The translations under genes were made by a program, and so were the position numbers. 42,085 nt of DNA from Thauera phenolivorans (GTDB taxonomy: Bacteria > Pseudomonadota > Gammaproteobacteria > Burkholderiales > Rhodocyclaceae), in contig NZ_MBFM01000001.1 of NCBI RefSeq assembly GCF_001696715.1, positions 363,199 through 405,283 on the forward strand, written 5' to 3'. Below, one piece after another: positions 9,951 to 19,288 of the stretch. The first letter of the stretch is position 1. Every line of letters starts with the position of its first letter. The notes under the pieces were generated by a model. It was not told the DNA's origin. It was given only the letters and a program-made list of their open reading frames with translations, and made no database searches.

Positions 9951-11978
9951 ATGAACATGCGACTCACCCAGGCGCCGGTCGACACCCTCTGCGCCGACGC
10001 GCTCCGCTTCCTCGCCATCGACGCCGTCGAAGCCGCCAAGTCCGGCCATCCCGGCATGCCGATGGGCATGGCCGAGATCGCGGTGGCGCTGTGGACCCGC
10101 CACCTCAAGCACGATCCCGCCGACCCCGCCTGGCCCGACCGCGACCGCTTCGTGCTCTCCAACGGCCACGGCTCCATGCTGCTCTACGCCCTGCTCCACC
10201 TCAGCGGCTACGACCTGCCGCTCGACGAGCTCGGGCGCTTCCGCCAGCTCGACAGCCGCACCCCCGGCCACCCCGAAGTCGGCCACACCCCCGGCGTGGA
10301 AACCACCACCGGCCCGCTCGGCCAGGGCCTCGCCAACGCCGTGGGAATGACGCTCGCCGAGAAGCTGCTCGCCGCCGAATTCAACCGCCCCGGCCACGCC
10401 ATCGTCGACCACCGCACCTGGGTCTTCCTCGGCGACGGCTGCCTGATGGAAGGCATCAGCCACGAGGCCACCAGCTTCGCCGGCGTGCAGCGGCTGTCGA
10501 AGCTGATCTGCTTGTGGGACGATAACCGCATCTCGATCGATGGTGACGTCGAAGGCTGGTTCGCCGACGACACCCCGGCACGCTTCCGCGCCTACGGCTG
10601 GAACGTCGTCGAGGCGGTCGACGGCCACGACGTCGAGGCGGTCGACCGCGCCATCCGCGCCGCGCTCGACAACGCGGCGAACGACTGCGGGCCGACGCTG
10701 ATCTGCTGCCGGACGACGATCGGCAGGGGCAGCCCGGGTCGCGCGGGCAGCGCCGACGTGCATGGCGCGCCGCTCGGCGCCGAGGAGATCGCCGCCACCC
10801 GCGCCGCGCTCGGCTGGGCGCACGCGCCGTTCGAGATCCCCGACGAGGTCCGCCGCGCCTTCGACGCCCGCCACCGCGGCGCGACGCAACACACCGACTG
10901 GCAGGCCCGCTTCGACGACTACGCCGCAGCCTTCCCCGACGACGCGGAGTCGTTCCGCCGTCGCATGGCGGGCGAGCTGCCGGTGGGCTTCGGCGTGCTG
11001 TCGAACGCGATCCTGCGCGGCGTGCATAACGACGGTGCAACCGTCGCCACCCGCAAGGCCAGCCAGCAGGCGATCGGCCGCCTGGCGCGCGCGCTGCCCG
11101 AACTGCTCGGCGGCTCCGCCGACCTCACCCACTCCAATCTCACCGACTGGCCGGGCTGCGGCGCGGTGCGCGCCGACGCGCCGGGACGCCACATCAACTG
11201 GGGGGTGCGCGAGTTCGGCATGGCAGCGGCGCTCAACGGCATCGCGCTCCATGGTGGCTTCATCCCCTTCGGCGCCACCTTCCTGGTGTTCTCGGACTAC
11301 GCCCGCAACGCGATCCGCATGAGCGCGCTGATGAAGCAGCGCGTCGTGTATGTGATGACCCACGACTCGATCGGCCTCGGCGAGGACGGCCCCACCCACC
11401 AGCCGGTCGAGCACATCCCCAGCCTGCGCCTGATCCCGGGGCTGGACGTCTGGCGCCCGTGCGACGCGGTGGAAACCCAGGCCGCCTGGAACGCGGCGGT
11501 CGCCCGCCGCGACGGACCCAGCCTGCTCGCCCTGTCGCGCCAGAACCTGCCGCACCAGCCGCGCGCGGCCGATCAGCTGCAGGCGATCGCCCGCGGGGGC
11601 TACGTGCTCGCCGACGCGCAGGCGCTGGCGCTGGTGATCATCGCCACCGGCTCGGAAGTGGCGCTGGCGATGGCGGCGCGCGAGGCGCTCGCCGCGGAAG
11701 GCGTCGGGGTACGCGTCGTCTCCATGCCCTGCACCGCCGTCTTCGACCGCCAGCCCACCGACTACCGGCGCAGCGTGCTGCCGCCGAGCGTGCCGCGGCT
11801 GGTGATCGAGGCCGCGCGCAGCGACGGCTGGTGGCGCTACCTCGCCGGGGTGCGCGGCACCGTCGTCGGCATGGACGGTTTCGGCGAATCGGCGCCTGCT
11901 GCCGCGCTGCTGCAGCGCTACGGCTTCCACACCGAAGCCGTGCTCGCCCAGGCGCGCAGCCTGCTGCAGCCCGACTGA
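9951..11978 (+). CDS. cbbT: Transketolase
   Basis: A 675-residue thiamine-diphosphate enzyme that moves two-carbon ketol units between sugar phosphates in the regenerative phase of the Calvin cycle and the pentose phosphate pathway. The substrate segment SGHPGMPMG is at 31-39. The TPP-binding motif begins GDG at 161-163 and ends in an Asn of [10 protein letters not shown]. The pyrimidine domain shows [15 protein letters not shown] and [11 protein letters not shown], and the donor site carries [13 protein letters not shown]. The ATG at 9951 follows TTGGAGAG. Length (about 660-675) is normal. It begins the second block cbbT-K-A after the structured gap, and only 33 bases separate it from pgk. 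Confidence 0.96.
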   Translation: MNMRLTQAPVDTLCADALRFLAIDAVEAAKSGHPGMPMGMAEIAVALWTRHLKHDPADPAWPDRDRFVLSNGHGSMLLYALLHLSGYDLPLDELGRFRQLDSRTPGHPEVGHTPGVETTTGPLGQGLANAVGMTLAEKLLAAEFNRPGHAIVDHRTWVFLGDGCLMEGISHEATSFAGVQRLSKLICLWDDNRISIDGDVEGWFADDTPARFRAYGWNVVEAVDGHDVEAVDRAIRAALDNAANDCGPTLICCRTTIGRGSPGRAGSADVHGAPLGAEEIAATRAALGWAHAPFEIPDEVRRAFDARHRGATQHTDWQARFDDYAAAFPDDAESFRRRMAGELPVGFGVLSNAILRGVHNDGATVATRKASQQAIGRLARALPELLGGSADLTHSNLTDWPGCGAVRADAPGRHINWGVREFGMAAALNGIALHGGFIPFGATFLVFSDYARNAIRMSALMKQRVVYVMTHDSIGLGEDGPTHQPVEHIPSLRLIPGLDVWRPCDAVETQAAWNAAVARRDGPSLLALSRQNLPHQPRAADQLQAIARGGYVLADAQALALVIIATGSEVALAMAAREALAAEGVGVRVVSMPCTAVFDRQPTDYRRSVLPPSVPRLVIEAARSDGWWRYLAGVRGTVVGMDGFGESAPAAALLQRYGFHTEAVLAQARSLLQPD

Positions 11979-12011
11979 CCAATCCGGACGATCCCGATGG
12001 AGGACACCCCG

Positions 12012-13250
12012 ATGAATTTCGTGCATCTCGCCGAGCTCGACCTCGCCGGCAAACGGGTCTTCATCCGCGCCGACCTGAACGTGCCGCTCGACGCCGACGG
12101 CACGATCGCGGACGACAGCCGGATCCGGGCCAGCCTGCCCGCGATCCACCTCTGCCTCGAGGCCGGTGCGGCAGTGATGATCACGTCGCACCTCGGCCGC
12201 CCCGTCGAGGGTGCGCTGACGCCGGCGGATTCGCTCGCCCCGGTCGCGGCCTGCCTCGGCGAGCTGCTCGGGCGGCCGGTCCCGCTGGTCCCGGACTGGA
12301 CCGACGGCGACTTCTCCCTGCAGCCGGGCGAGGTCGTGCTGTTCGAGAACTGCCGCGGCAACGTCGGCGAGAAGGCCGACGATCCGCGGCTCGCCGCGCG
12401 CATCGCCAGCTTCATCGACGTCTATGTGAACGACGCCTTCGGCACCGCCCACCGCAAGGAGTGCACGCTGCACGCGCTGGCACTGGCCGCGCCCGTGACC
12501 TGCGCCGGCCCGCTGATGGCGGGCGAGCTCGAGGCGCTCGGTCGCGCGCTCGCCCGGCCGGCGCGGCCGCTGGCCGCCATCGTCGCCGGCGCCAAGGTGT
12601 CGACCAAGCTCACCATCCTGGAGAGCCTGACCGACAAGGTCGATGTGCTGGTGCTGGGCGGCGGCATCGCCAACACCTTCCTCGCCGCACGCGGCTGCGA
12701 AGTCGGCGCCTCGCTGCACGAGCCGGACCTGGTCGACGCCGCGCGGCGGGTGGAACGCCGGCTCGCAGAACGCGGCGGCGTGGTGTGGCTGCCGGAAGAC
12801 GTGGTGATCGCCGACCGCTTCGCCGCCGACGCGGACGCCCGCATCTGCGATTCGGAGAGCGTGCCGGCGGGCTGGATGATCCTCGACATCGGTCCGCAGA
12901 GCCGCGACTCGCTCGCCAGCACGCTCGCGCGCGCCGGCACAATCGTATGGAACGGTCCGGTGGGCGTGTTCGAGATGGGCGCCTTCGCTGCCGGCACCCG
13001 TCGCCTGGCCGAGGCGATCGCCGCCAGTCCGGCCTACAGCATCGCCGGGGGCGGCGACACCCTGGCGGCGATCGCGCGCTTCGGCGTCGGCGAGCGCATC
13101 GATTACATCTCCACCGGCGGCGGCGCCTTCCTCGAATTCCTCGAGGGCCGCGAACTGCCCGCCGTCGCCGCGCTGCGCGACCGCGCCCGGCCTGCCGGCG
13201 GCCTCGTCGAGCCGACGAGGCGCCTCGAGCACGAACCCGAAACCATCTGA
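12012..13250 (+). CDS. cbbK: Phosphoglycerate kinase
   Basis: A 412-residue phosphoglycerate kinase that phosphorylates 3-phosphoglycerate from RuBisCO to 1,3-bisphosphoglycerate with ATP (and the reverse in glycolysis). The N-domain signature IRADLNVPL is at about 18-26, followed by SHLGRP and [11 protein letters not shown]. The C-domain has [20 protein letters not shown] and the nucleotide-loop GGGDT. The frame opens 5 codons earlier at an ATG at 11997, but GGAGG at 11999-12003 lies 8 bases before the ATG at 12012 and the protein then starts like its family, so 12012 is preferred. It is the only pgk in the window, so it may serve glycolysis too. Confidence 0.96.
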   Translation: MNFVHLAELDLAGKRVFIRADLNVPLDADGTIADDSRIRASLPAIHLCLEAGAAVMITSHLGRPVEGALTPADSLAPVAACLGELLGRPVPLVPDWTDGDFSLQPGEVVLFENCRGNVGEKADDPRLAARIASFIDVYVNDAFGTAHRKECTLHALALAAPVTCAGPLMAGELEALGRALARPARPLAAIVAGAKVSTKLTILESLTDKVDVLVLGGGIANTFLAARGCEVGASLHEPDLVDAARRVERRLAERGGVVWLPEDVVIADRFAADADARICDSESVPAGWMILDIGPQSRDSLASTLARAGTIVWNGPVGVFEMGAFAAGTRRLAEAIAASPAYSIAGGGDTLAAIARFGVGERIDYISTGGGAFLEFLEGRELPAVAALRDRARPAGGLVEPTRRLEHEPETI

Positions 13251-13270
13251 ACCCGACCAAGGAAGCCCCG

Positions 13271-14320
13271 ATGGCAATGATCGCCCTACGACAGCTGCTC
13301 GACCACGCCGCCGACCACGATTACGGCGTGCCCGCCTTCAACATCAACAACATGGAGCAGATCCAGGCCATCATGCTCGCCGCCGAGGCGACCGACAGCC
13401 CGGTGATCCTGCAGGCTTCGGCCGGCGCGCGCGGCTACGCCGGCGAGGCCTTCCTGAAGAAGATGGTCGAGGCCGCCGTCGAGCAATGGCCCGACATCCC
13501 GGTCTGCCTGCACCAGGACCACGGCGCCAGCCCGGCGGTGTGCCAGCAGTCGATCCGCAGCGGTTTCACCAGCGTGATGATGGACGGCTCGCTGCGCGCG
13601 GACATGAAGACCCCGGCGAGCTACGACTACAACGTGGACGTCACCCGCCGCGTGGTCGAGATGGCGCATGCGGTGGGGGTGTCAGTGGAAGGCGAACTCG
13701 GCTGCCTCGGCTCGCTCGAGACCGGCCAGGCCGGTGAGGAGGACGGCGTCGGCGCCGAAGGCACGCTGGACCACAGCCAGATGCTCACCGACCCCGCGGA
13801 GGCCGCCGACTTCGTCGCCGCCACCGGGGTCGATGCGCTCGCGGTGGCGATCGGCACCAGCCACGGCGCCTACAAGTTCACCCGCCCCCCCACTGGCGAC
13901 ATCCTCGCCATCGAGCGCATCGCCGCCATCCACGCTCGCATCCCCGACACCCATCTGGTGATGCATGGTTCCTCCAGCGTGCCGCAGGAATGGCTCGCCA
14001 TCATCCGCGAGCACGGCGGCGAGATCGGCGAGACCTACGGCGTGCCGGTCGAGGCGATCGTGCACGGCATCCGCAATGGCGTGCGCAAGGTCAACATCGA
14101 CACCGACCTGCGCCTGGCGATGAGCGGCGCGATGCGCCGGCTGATGGCCACCGACCGCAAGGAGTTCGATCCACGCAAGTTCTTCAAGGCCGCGCGCGAC
14201 GCCGCACGCGACATCTGCCGCGCGCGCTTCGAGGCCTTCGGCTGCGCGGGGCAGGCCAGCCGCATCAGGCCACTGCCGCTGGACGCGCTCGCGCGGCGCT
14301 ATGCCGCCGCGGCCCACTGA
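13271..14320 (+). CDS. cbbA: Fructose/sedoheptulose-bisphosphate aldolase, class II (CBB copy)
   Basis: A 349-residue class II aldolase, paralogue of the one at 2458-3522. In the Calvin cycle it joins triose phosphates to fructose 1,6-bisphosphate and, in CbbA proteins, erythrose 4-phosphate with dihydroxyacetone phosphate to sedoheptulose 1,7-bisphosphate. Metal/substrate motifs match the paralogue: [29 protein letters not shown] and VNIDTD. The ATG at 13271 is preceded by AAGGAAG, and the frame running upstream through pgk and cbbT in another register is not coding. It is the last gene of the operon, 20 bases after pgk, and a strong terminator follows about 120 bases on. Dual substrate use is family knowledge, not visible here. 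Confidence 0.96.
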   Translation: MAMIALRQLLDHAADHDYGVPAFNINNMEQIQAIMLAAEATDSPVILQASAGARGYAGEAFLKKMVEAAVEQWPDIPVCLHQDHGASPAVCQQSIRSGFTSVMMDGSLRADMKTPASYDYNVDVTRRVVEMAHAVGVSVEGELGCLGSLETGQAGEEDGVGAEGTLDHSQMLTDPAEAADFVAATGVDALAVAIGTSHGAYKFTRPPTGDILAIERIAAIHARIPDTHLVMHGSSSVPQEWLAIIREHGGEIGETYGVPVEAIVHGIRNGVRKVNIDTDLRLAMSGAMRRLMATDRKEFDPRKFFKAARDAARDICRARFEAFGCAGQASRIRPLPLDALARRYAAAAH

Positions 14321-14624
14321 GGACCTCGCCGCCACGCGCTGACGCCTCGCCACGCAGCCCCTTCGTCCCGCCGGCGGATCACCGCCACGCTGGCGGCGCC
14401 TCGGGCGGCGCCTCCTTTCCCTCTCCCTGCCTTCGGGCCTTTCGCCCGCTTCCCACTCCGGAAGCGGGCTTTTTTACTTGCGCAAGGAGACGCGTCGCTC
14501 CGCTCGCGTGCAACGGTCCGCTTGTCACGGCGCAAGCCCGCGGGCAAGAATGCCGGCAGGCCTGCCCCGGCGGCCTCATCCCGACCGCCTCTCAGCCCAT
14601 TACGCCACCCTGCGCGCCACGTCC
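14321..14624. other. Gap between cbbA and the DUF3422 gene
   Basis: About 300 bases without a supported gene. It contains a CCGCCA-CGC-TGGCGG hairpin near 14382-14396 and the cbb operon terminator at 14444-14475. The rest, 14476-14624, is an open frame continuous with the downstream gene but lacks family-like sequence. No clear promoter for the downstream gene could be picked. Confidence 0.6.
14444..14475 (+). terminator. Rho-independent terminator of the cbb operon
   Basis: A perfect 10-bp stem (GCCCGCTTCC at 14444-14453 with GGAAGCGGGC at 14460-14469) and a 6-base loop run into TTTTTT (14470-14475). It is the strongest terminator in the cbb region and defines the operon end. Confidence 0.92.
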
Positions 14625-15920
14625 ATGCCCCTGTTCGAACAGCACCCACTGCGCCAGTCGCTCAGCGACGAAGTCCACGCGCGCCCACCCGTCCCGCTCA
14701 ATACGCCGGAATTCGTCACCTACCTCGCCTTCCTGCACCACGAGGGCAGCGCCGAACGGGAGGCCGCGCACCTGCGCCAGCTCGCCGAACAGCTCGGGCT
14801 GCCCGAGCCGAAAACGGACTCCGGCCACCTGCTGATGGAGAGCGACGGCTTCCGCCTCAAGTGGGAGCGTCACAACGAGTTCTCCAGCTACTGCTTCTTT
14901 CGTCGCATCGAGCCCGAGGACATCGCCGAGGACTATGCGCTTCTGCATGTGCCCGCGGCCTGGCGCAAGGCGATTCCCGGCCAGCTCATCGCCGCCACCC
15001 ACATCGAGTTGCGCAGCATCGCCGAGATGCCGCTGGAATCGGTTCTGCACCAGCAGTCGCGCCGCGGCCAGGCACTGGTGGCCTCGTCGGTGTCCGATGG
15101 CGCCGGCTGGGTGCTGACCGACTTCCACCTGTACGAGGGCTTCTCCCACTTCCTCGTGCTCGACAAGGACTTCACCCCGCGCCAGGCCGGCCGCATCGCC
15201 CAGCGCCTGGTGGAGATCGAGCTCTATCGCGTGATGGCCCTGCTCGCCTTTCCGGTGGCGAAGGAGGTCGGCCGCCTGGTGTCGCGCGCCGAGGACGAGC
15301 TCGCCGACCTCATGGACGGCATGGGCCAGTCGCGCACCGCCGACGACGACCGCGCGGTGCTCACGCGCCTGTCGCGCCTGGCCGCCGAGGTCGAGCGCTC
15401 GGTGGCGCGCACCACCTTCCGCTTCGGCGCCGCCGCCGCCTACTATCGCCTGGTGCGCCAGCGCATCGAGGACTTGCGCGAAGCGCGCCTCCCCGGCTTC
15501 TCGCCGATCGCCGAGTTCATGGATCGCCGCCTGGTGCCGGCGATCGACACCTGCGCCTCGATCGCCCGCCGCCAGGACGACCTCTCCGCGCGCATCGCGC
15601 GCAATTCGCAGCTGCTGCGCACCCGGGTGGACATCGAGATCGAACGCCAGAACCAGGAACTGCTCGCACAGATGAACCGCCGCGCCAAGATCCAGCTCCA
15701 CCTCCAGGAGACGGTGGAAGGCCTGTCGGTGGTGGCGATCACCTACTACGCCTCGCAGCTGGTGAACTACCTCGCGAAGGGGGCGAAGGACTTCATCGCC
15801 CCGGCCACGCCGGAGGTGATCACCGCGGTGTCGATCCCGGTGATCGCCGGGCTGGTGTTCCTGGGGCTGAGGAGGATGCGCAAGCTGCTGGGCACGGAAG
15901 AGGGCGTCACCCATCCGTGA
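14625..15920 (+). CDS. DUF3422 family membrane-anchored protein
   Basis: A 431-residue protein that I assign to DUF3422 by its start (LFEQHPLRQSLSDEVHARPP) and general make-up; function unknown. The body to about residue 370 is soluble and mostly helical, with likely coiled segments around residues 320-370 rich in Arg, Glu and Gln. Two hydrophobic segments close to the C-terminus (about 370-385 and 398-415) suggest a membrane hairpin ending in the basic tail LRRMRKL. The frame extends back to 14478 but the extra 49 residues are Arg/Pro-rich and unlike the family, so the ATG at 14625 is taken even though it has no clear ribosome site. It lies behind the cbb terminator, so it is probably a separate unit. 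Confidence 0.82.
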   Translation: MPLFEQHPLRQSLSDEVHARPPVPLNTPEFVTYLAFLHHEGSAEREAAHLRQLAEQLGLPEPKTDSGHLLMESDGFRLKWERHNEFSSYCFFRRIEPEDIAEDYALLHVPAAWRKAIPGQLIAATHIELRSIAEMPLESVLHQQSRRGQALVASSVSDGAGWVLTDFHLYEGFSHFLVLDKDFTPRQAGRIAQRLVEIELYRVMALLAFPVAKEVGRLVSRAEDELADLMDGMGQSRTADDDRAVLTRLSRLAAEVERSVARTTFRFGAAAAYYRLVRQRIEDLREARLPGFSPIAEFMDRRLVPAIDTCASIARRQDDLSARIARNSQLLRTRVDIEIERQNQELLAQMNRRAKIQLHLQETVEGLSVVAITYYASQLVNYLAKGAKDFIAPATPEVITAVSIPVIAGLVFLGLRRMRKLLGTEEGVTHP

Positions 15921-16020
15921 GCCCGGGTCCGGCTCACCCCGGGCCGCATCTGCGGCAGGTGGCGGAACCGAAAGCATGCGCAGCGGTCTTCACAGCATCT
16001 GCACGACGGGAGCCGCCGCC

Positions 16021-16683
16021 ATGTCGCACCATTCCCGACTGCGCCGCCGGGTCGTCCTCGGCGGAAGCGCCCTGATCCTGTCTTCGCCGCTCGCCGCGGC
16101 ACTGCGCGCGCTGACCCCGGGCCAGACCGTCGGCCCCTTCTACCCGGTCACCCCGCCGCTGCACAGGGACAACGACCTGACCCTCGTCGACGGCAGCAAG
16201 GTTCGCGCCGCCGGGCAGATCAGCGATCTCACGGGCCGGGTGCTGGACATCGACGGGCGTCCTCTCGCCGGCCTGCGCGTGGAGATCTGGCAGTGCGACG
16301 CCAACGGGCGCTACCGCCATCCGCGCGACCGCAGCGGGCTAGAGGAGGACCCGAACTTCCAGGGCTTCGGCCACACGATCACCGACGCCGACGGGCGCTA
16401 CCGTTTCCGCACCATCCGCCCTGTGCCCTATCCCGGCCGCACCCCGCACATCCATGCCGCGGTGTTCCCGGAGGGCGGCCGCCCCTTCGTCACCCAGATC
16501 TACGTCGCCGGCGAACCGCTCAACCAGCACGACGGCCTCTTCATGCGCGTGCCCGAGGCGCTGCGCCCGCTGCTGCTGGCCGACTTCGTCGCGGTCGATG
16601 ACCCCGCCGTGGCGTTCACGGCAGAATTCGACTTCGTCCTCGCGCCCGTCCTCGCCGGGCTGTTCGAGCCCCACACTGTCTGA
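16021..16683 (+). CDS. Exported intradiol ring-cleavage dioxygenase-like protein
   Basis: A 220-residue protein resembling the protocatechuate 3,4-dioxygenase beta chain. Non-haem iron ligands of the intradiol family are all present: Tyr98, Tyr137, His143 and His145, with the adjacent Arg140. The N-terminus (SRLRRRVVLGG followed by a hydrophobic stretch to about residue 30) looks like a twin-arginine signal, so it would act outside the cytoplasm. The start at 16021 places this signal first; the frame opens 15 codons earlier at 15976. There is no alpha subunit next to it and no aromatic catabolic gene nearby, so the substrate is unknown. Related exported single-chain proteins exist in many proteobacteria with unclear roles. 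Confidence 0.85.
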   Translation: MSHHSRLRRRVVLGGSALILSSPLAAALRALTPGQTVGPFYPVTPPLHRDNDLTLVDGSKVRAAGQISDLTGRVLDIDGRPLAGLRVEIWQCDANGRYRHPRDRSGLEEDPNFQGFGHTITDADGRYRFRTIRPVPYPGRTPHIHAAVFPEGGRPFVTQIYVAGEPLNQHDGLFMRVPEALRPLLLADFVAVDDPAVAFTAEFDFVLAPVLAGLFEPHTV

Positions 16684-16740
16684 CGCCGCGCCCCTGAGGC
16701 CAGCCTGCACGCCGGGCGACCACCGGAGAACGAAGCCCCC

Positions 16741-17304
16741 ATGACCGTCCGCACCGTCCTCCGCATGGGCGACCCCCGCCTGCTGCAGTCCGCCGCCCCG
16801 GTCACTGTCTTCGGCACGCCGGAGCTCGCCGCGCTGGTCGACGATCTGTTCGACACCATGGCGGCCGAAGGTGGCGTCGGCATCGCCGCGCCGCAGATCG
16901 GCGTGAGCCTGCGCGTCGTCATCTTCGGCTTCGAGCGCAGCGAGCGCTACCCGGACGCGCCCGCAGTGCCGACCACGGTGCTGGTCAATCCGATCATCAC
17001 CCCGCTGTCGGACGAGACCGAGGAGGGCTGGGAAGGCTGCCTCTCCGTCCCCGGCCTGCGTGGCGTCGTGCCCCGCCACGCCCGCATCCGCTACCAGGGC
17101 TTCACCCCGGAGGGCGAAGCGATCGACCGCGTTGCCGAAGGCTTCCACGCCCGCGTCGTGCAGCACGAGTGCGACCATCTCGACGGCACGCTCTACCCGA
17201 TGCGGGTGAAGGACTTTGCGCGCTTCGGATTCACGGAGGTGCTGTTTCCGGAGCTTGGTACGGCTGCGCGAGCTCGTGCAGAAGCGCACGCTCGGCTTGA
17301 ATGA
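16741..17304 (+). CDS. def: Peptide deformylase
   Basis: A 187-residue iron/zinc peptidase that removes the N-terminal formyl group from new proteins. The three family motifs are clear: GVGIAAPQ (45-52), EGCLS (98-102, metal ligand Cys100) and HECDH (142-146, two metal ligands and the catalytic Glu). The ATG follows CACCGGAGAACG with proper spacing. It is not next to fmt, the usual partner of the main def gene, so it may be a second deformylase. It follows the dioxygenase gene by 57 bases and may be co-transcribed. The low-GC patch begins just downstream. Confidence 0.95.
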   Translation: MTVRTVLRMGDPRLLQSAAPVTVFGTPELAALVDDLFDTMAAEGGVGIAAPQIGVSLRVVIFGFERSERYPDAPAVPTTVLVNPIITPLSDETEEGWEGCLSVPGLRGVVPRHARIRYQGFTPEGEAIDRVAEGFHARVVQHECDHLDGTLYPMRVKDFARFGFTEVLFPELGTAARARAEAHARLE

Positions 17305-17393
17305 TTGGGGGGGTCGGCTCGAATGACGCCTGACGAACAGGTCGGACGTGGTTATATCTTCCCCACTTTCTGAGTCGCCCGGTCATTCCCTCG

Positions 17394-17931
17394 TCACCGC
17401 GGCATCAGGGCGAAGACGCCCCAGCCCGGATATTCACGCGTGTAAGCGGCGTAGCGCGCCGGTTCCTCGGTCAGTCGGGCTCGAACCTCTTGCGCCAACT
17501 CGTCGTCGGGATTGGCTTCGAGCCATCGGCGCATGGTCAGCCATTTGGCCGCCTCGTATCTGTCCCAGCCATCCGGGTCAGCCAGAACCATTTCAACGAC
17601 GTCGCAGCCAAGGCGGCCGAACGACGCGAGAAGCCGCGTAGCCGGCGCCATCGCCGTGGATGAACTCGACCTGATCGGCAACGCCGAGTTCTTCGGCACG
17701 GCGTTTCGCTTGCGCGGTGAACGGCTGGCTCGTGTCGACGCCGATGCCATTGATGCCCTGATCGCGCGCCCAGGTGCAAAGCATCTCGCCCGAACCGCTG
17801 CCGAGGTTGAGCACCCGGGTTCCCGATTCAAGGCGCAGCGCCGCCCCGAGCGTGGCGAGCTTTTCGGGTGTGATCGGGTTGTGGATGCGGTGCGCGCGCT
17901 CGGTGATGCTGAAGATCCTCGGGATGTCCAC
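17394..17931 (-). pseudogene. SAM-dependent methyltransferase, broken by an internal out-of-frame deletion
   Basis: The N-terminal part runs from a GTG at 17931 (MDIPRIFSITERAHRIHNP) through the SAM motif VLNLGSGSGEMLCTWA to HGDGAGYAA near 17635. The frame then goes out of register and stops. From 17633 another frame carries the proper C-terminal part, LLASFGRLGCDVVEMV to GWGVFALMPR, ending at 17394. The two parts are about 99 and 79 codons, whereas I recall about 245-250 residues for this family, so some 65-70 codons covering the middle of the Rossmann domain are missing along with the frame. The sequence has lower GC than its surroundings. A functional product is very unlikely. Confidence 0.85.
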
Positions 17932-18030
17932 TGAGGAAAATTTCCTTATGAGTGTGCATGGCTTCGGTCAGCGCCCAACGTCTCGGCTAGATGAAGGGCC
18001 GTCACGCCCGGAACGGACTGGAACACCTCG

Positions 18031-18447
18031 TCATGGATCTTCGTCTGCAGGGCCGACCCAGAACGCTGGGTTATGCGCCACCTCCCATAAATAGCCGTCC
18101 GGATCGGAGAAGTACCCGGCGTACCCGCCCCACGATGTCTTCTCCGCGGGCTTCGTGACCCTGGCACCTGCGAGGGCGGCCTGAGCCATGACTTCATCGA
18201 CCTCCCCTTCGGAGCCGACATTGTGCGCCAGACTAAACCCTGGAAAACCGCCAGCCCGACCTGAGACGCCAGCATCTCGAGCGAGGGCTTCACGGCCATA
18301 AAGGCCCAGCCAGGTGCCCTGGAGCGTGAAGAAGGCGACCTCCGGAGGGGACTCCATCCGGGGAAGGCCGAGCCCCTGCTCATAAAACCTGATAGAGCGT
18401 TGCAGATTCTCAACGCCGAGCGTGATCATGCTGATCCGTGGTTTCAT
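18031..18447 (-). CDS. VOC (glyoxalase/bleomycin-resistance/dioxygenase) superfamily protein
   Basis: A 138-residue small VOC-fold protein. Two beta-alpha-beta-beta-beta modules are visible: the first begins MITLGVENLQRSIRFYEQGLG and ends in WLGLYGR; the second ends with the typical YFSDPDGYLWEVAHNP, which carries a metal-ligand-type Glu. The ATG at 18447 is chosen because GGGAGG lies 8 bases upstream. The frame extends to 18483 but without a ribosome site. Substrate is unknown; members include glyoxalases, antibiotic-binding proteins and dioxygenases. It lies between two methyltransferase genes in a lower-GC patch. The 83 bases downstream, before the broken methyltransferase, hold no recognisable gene. 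Confidence 0.85.
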   Translation of the reverse strand: MKPRISMITLGVENLQRSIRFYEQGLGLPRMESPPEVAFFTLQGTWLGLYGREALARDAGVSGRAGGFPGFSLAHNVGSEGEVDEVMAQAALAGARVTKPAEKTSWGGYAGYFSDPDGYLWEVAHNPAFWVGPADEDP

Positions 18448-18472
18448 GGTCCGATCCTCCCGACATGACGCG

Positions 18473-19135
18473 CTACCGTCCACGCGCCGCGTTTGGCGCA
18501 GTCAGGTGCGGCGGATCGTTCGACCCGGAATGCTCGTACTGCGCGAGCCATACCGTGTGCCCCCCGCACCCTGGATCTTCGACCGCATGATCCAGCATCT
18601 CGAACCCATGTGATGCAAGGAGCGTCCCGTACTCTTCAGGAGCCAGACTGGCGTGGTACAGGGGTTCGCCCTCGAAGGAGCCTATCGCCTCACCGTGCAC
18701 AGCACCAGTCGTGAACAGCAATGGCGCGCCAGATGACGCATGCGCACGGAACACGGCGAACATGCCCTTCTGATCCTCGTGCGAGAGGTGGAAGAAGCTG
18801 TCCCACGCGATCAATCCGTCAAACTTTCGGTCGATCAGCAGCGCCCGCATATCAGCCACGAACCATTCCGCATCCGGAAAACGGCGCCGGCATTTGGCGA
18901 TGAGGGTTGGCGAAGAATCGACGCCAACAACGGCGAACCCACGCTCCAGGAGATGGCGGGCCATGGGTTGGCCCGAGCCGCACCCCAGGTCCAGCACCGT
19001 GCCGCCTGGGGGCAGCAGCGCGACGAAACGCTCCATCCACGCTCTTTCGAGAACGAGATCGGCCATGCGGTTTCGATCCCAGGCTTCCGCATGTCGCTCA
19101 TACAAGCGAATGATTTCATCGGCCCCTGAAGACAT
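18473..19135 (-). CDS. Class I SAM-dependent methyltransferase
   Basis: A 220-residue cytoplasmic methyltransferase. The SAM-binding motif I is VLDLGCGSGQPMA (about 48-60), followed by an acidic residue after the second strand (VVGVDSS). The post-motif segments ADMRALLIDRKFDGLIAWDSFFHL and LLFTTGAVHGE fit the Rossmann methyltransferase plan. AAGGAG lies 7 bases before the ATG at 19135. Substrate is unknown. Its stop lies 25 bases before the VOC gene start, so the two probably share a transcript. Base composition is clearly lower in GC than the neighbouring housekeeping genes, a sign of transfer. Confidence 0.88.
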   Translation of the reverse strand: MSSGADEIIRLYERHAEAWDRNRMADLVLERAWMERFVALLPPGGTVLDLGCGSGQPMARHLLERGFAVVGVDSSPTLIAKCRRRFPDAEWFVADMRALLIDRKFDGLIAWDSFFHLSHEDQKGMFAVFRAHASSGAPLLFTTGAVHGEAIGSFEGEPLYHASLAPEEYGTLLASHGFEMLDHAVEDPGCGGHTVWLAQYEHSGSNDPPHLTAPNAARGR

Positions 19136-19251
19136 CGCGTTCTCCTTCTCTTGCCGAACACACTTTAGCCCGCGGATCCGCGAGCGCGTTCAAGGGCGAT
19201 CGACACGCCTTCCCATGCCTCGCACAACCCCGAAAGTGAGCGCCCCTCCCC

Positions 19252-19257
19252 TATAAT
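19252..19257 (+). promoter_or_regulatory. -10 element of the purC promoter
   Basis: A perfect TATAAT lies 31 bases before the purC start codon in an otherwise GC-rich gap. A good -35 is not evident, so the promoter may depend on an activator or on an extended contact. Position and exact consensus make it a fair call. Confidence 0.5.
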
Positions 19258-19288
19258 CCCGCTTTTGCCAGCAACCCGAGGGCCCACC

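Noticed and set aside
6668-10177. A minus-strand open frame of over 1100 codons opposite cbbX-cbbF-cbbP
   Set aside because: It is the mirror of strongly biased GC-rich codons in real genes on the plus strand. The translation is Gly/Ala/Val/His-rich low-complexity text with no recognisable domain.
9876-13277. A second very long minus-strand frame opposite cbbT and pgk
   Set aside because: Same cause as above; the plus-strand genes have full domain sets and ribosome sites.
14478-14624. Upstream extension of the DUF3422 gene by 49 codons
   Set aside because: It overlaps the region just after the cbb terminator, is Arg/Pro-rich and unlike the family start. The ATG at 14625 fits the family, though its ribosome site is poor.
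17932-18030. A possible integron attC site near GCCCAAC at about 17972 in the low-GC patch
   Set aside because: Only one core-like heptamer is present. No paired GTTRRRY/RYYYAAC ends or the two-armed symmetry of attC could be found, and no integrase gene is in the window.
17946-18030. A short tail of open frame on the minus strand (HDEVFQSVPGVTALHLAETLG) between the VOC gene and the broken methyltransferase
   Set aside because: It faintly recalls an ankyrin-type TALHLA motif, but it has no start, no repeat partner and no ribosome site. It may be a gene remnant and cannot be supported as a feature.
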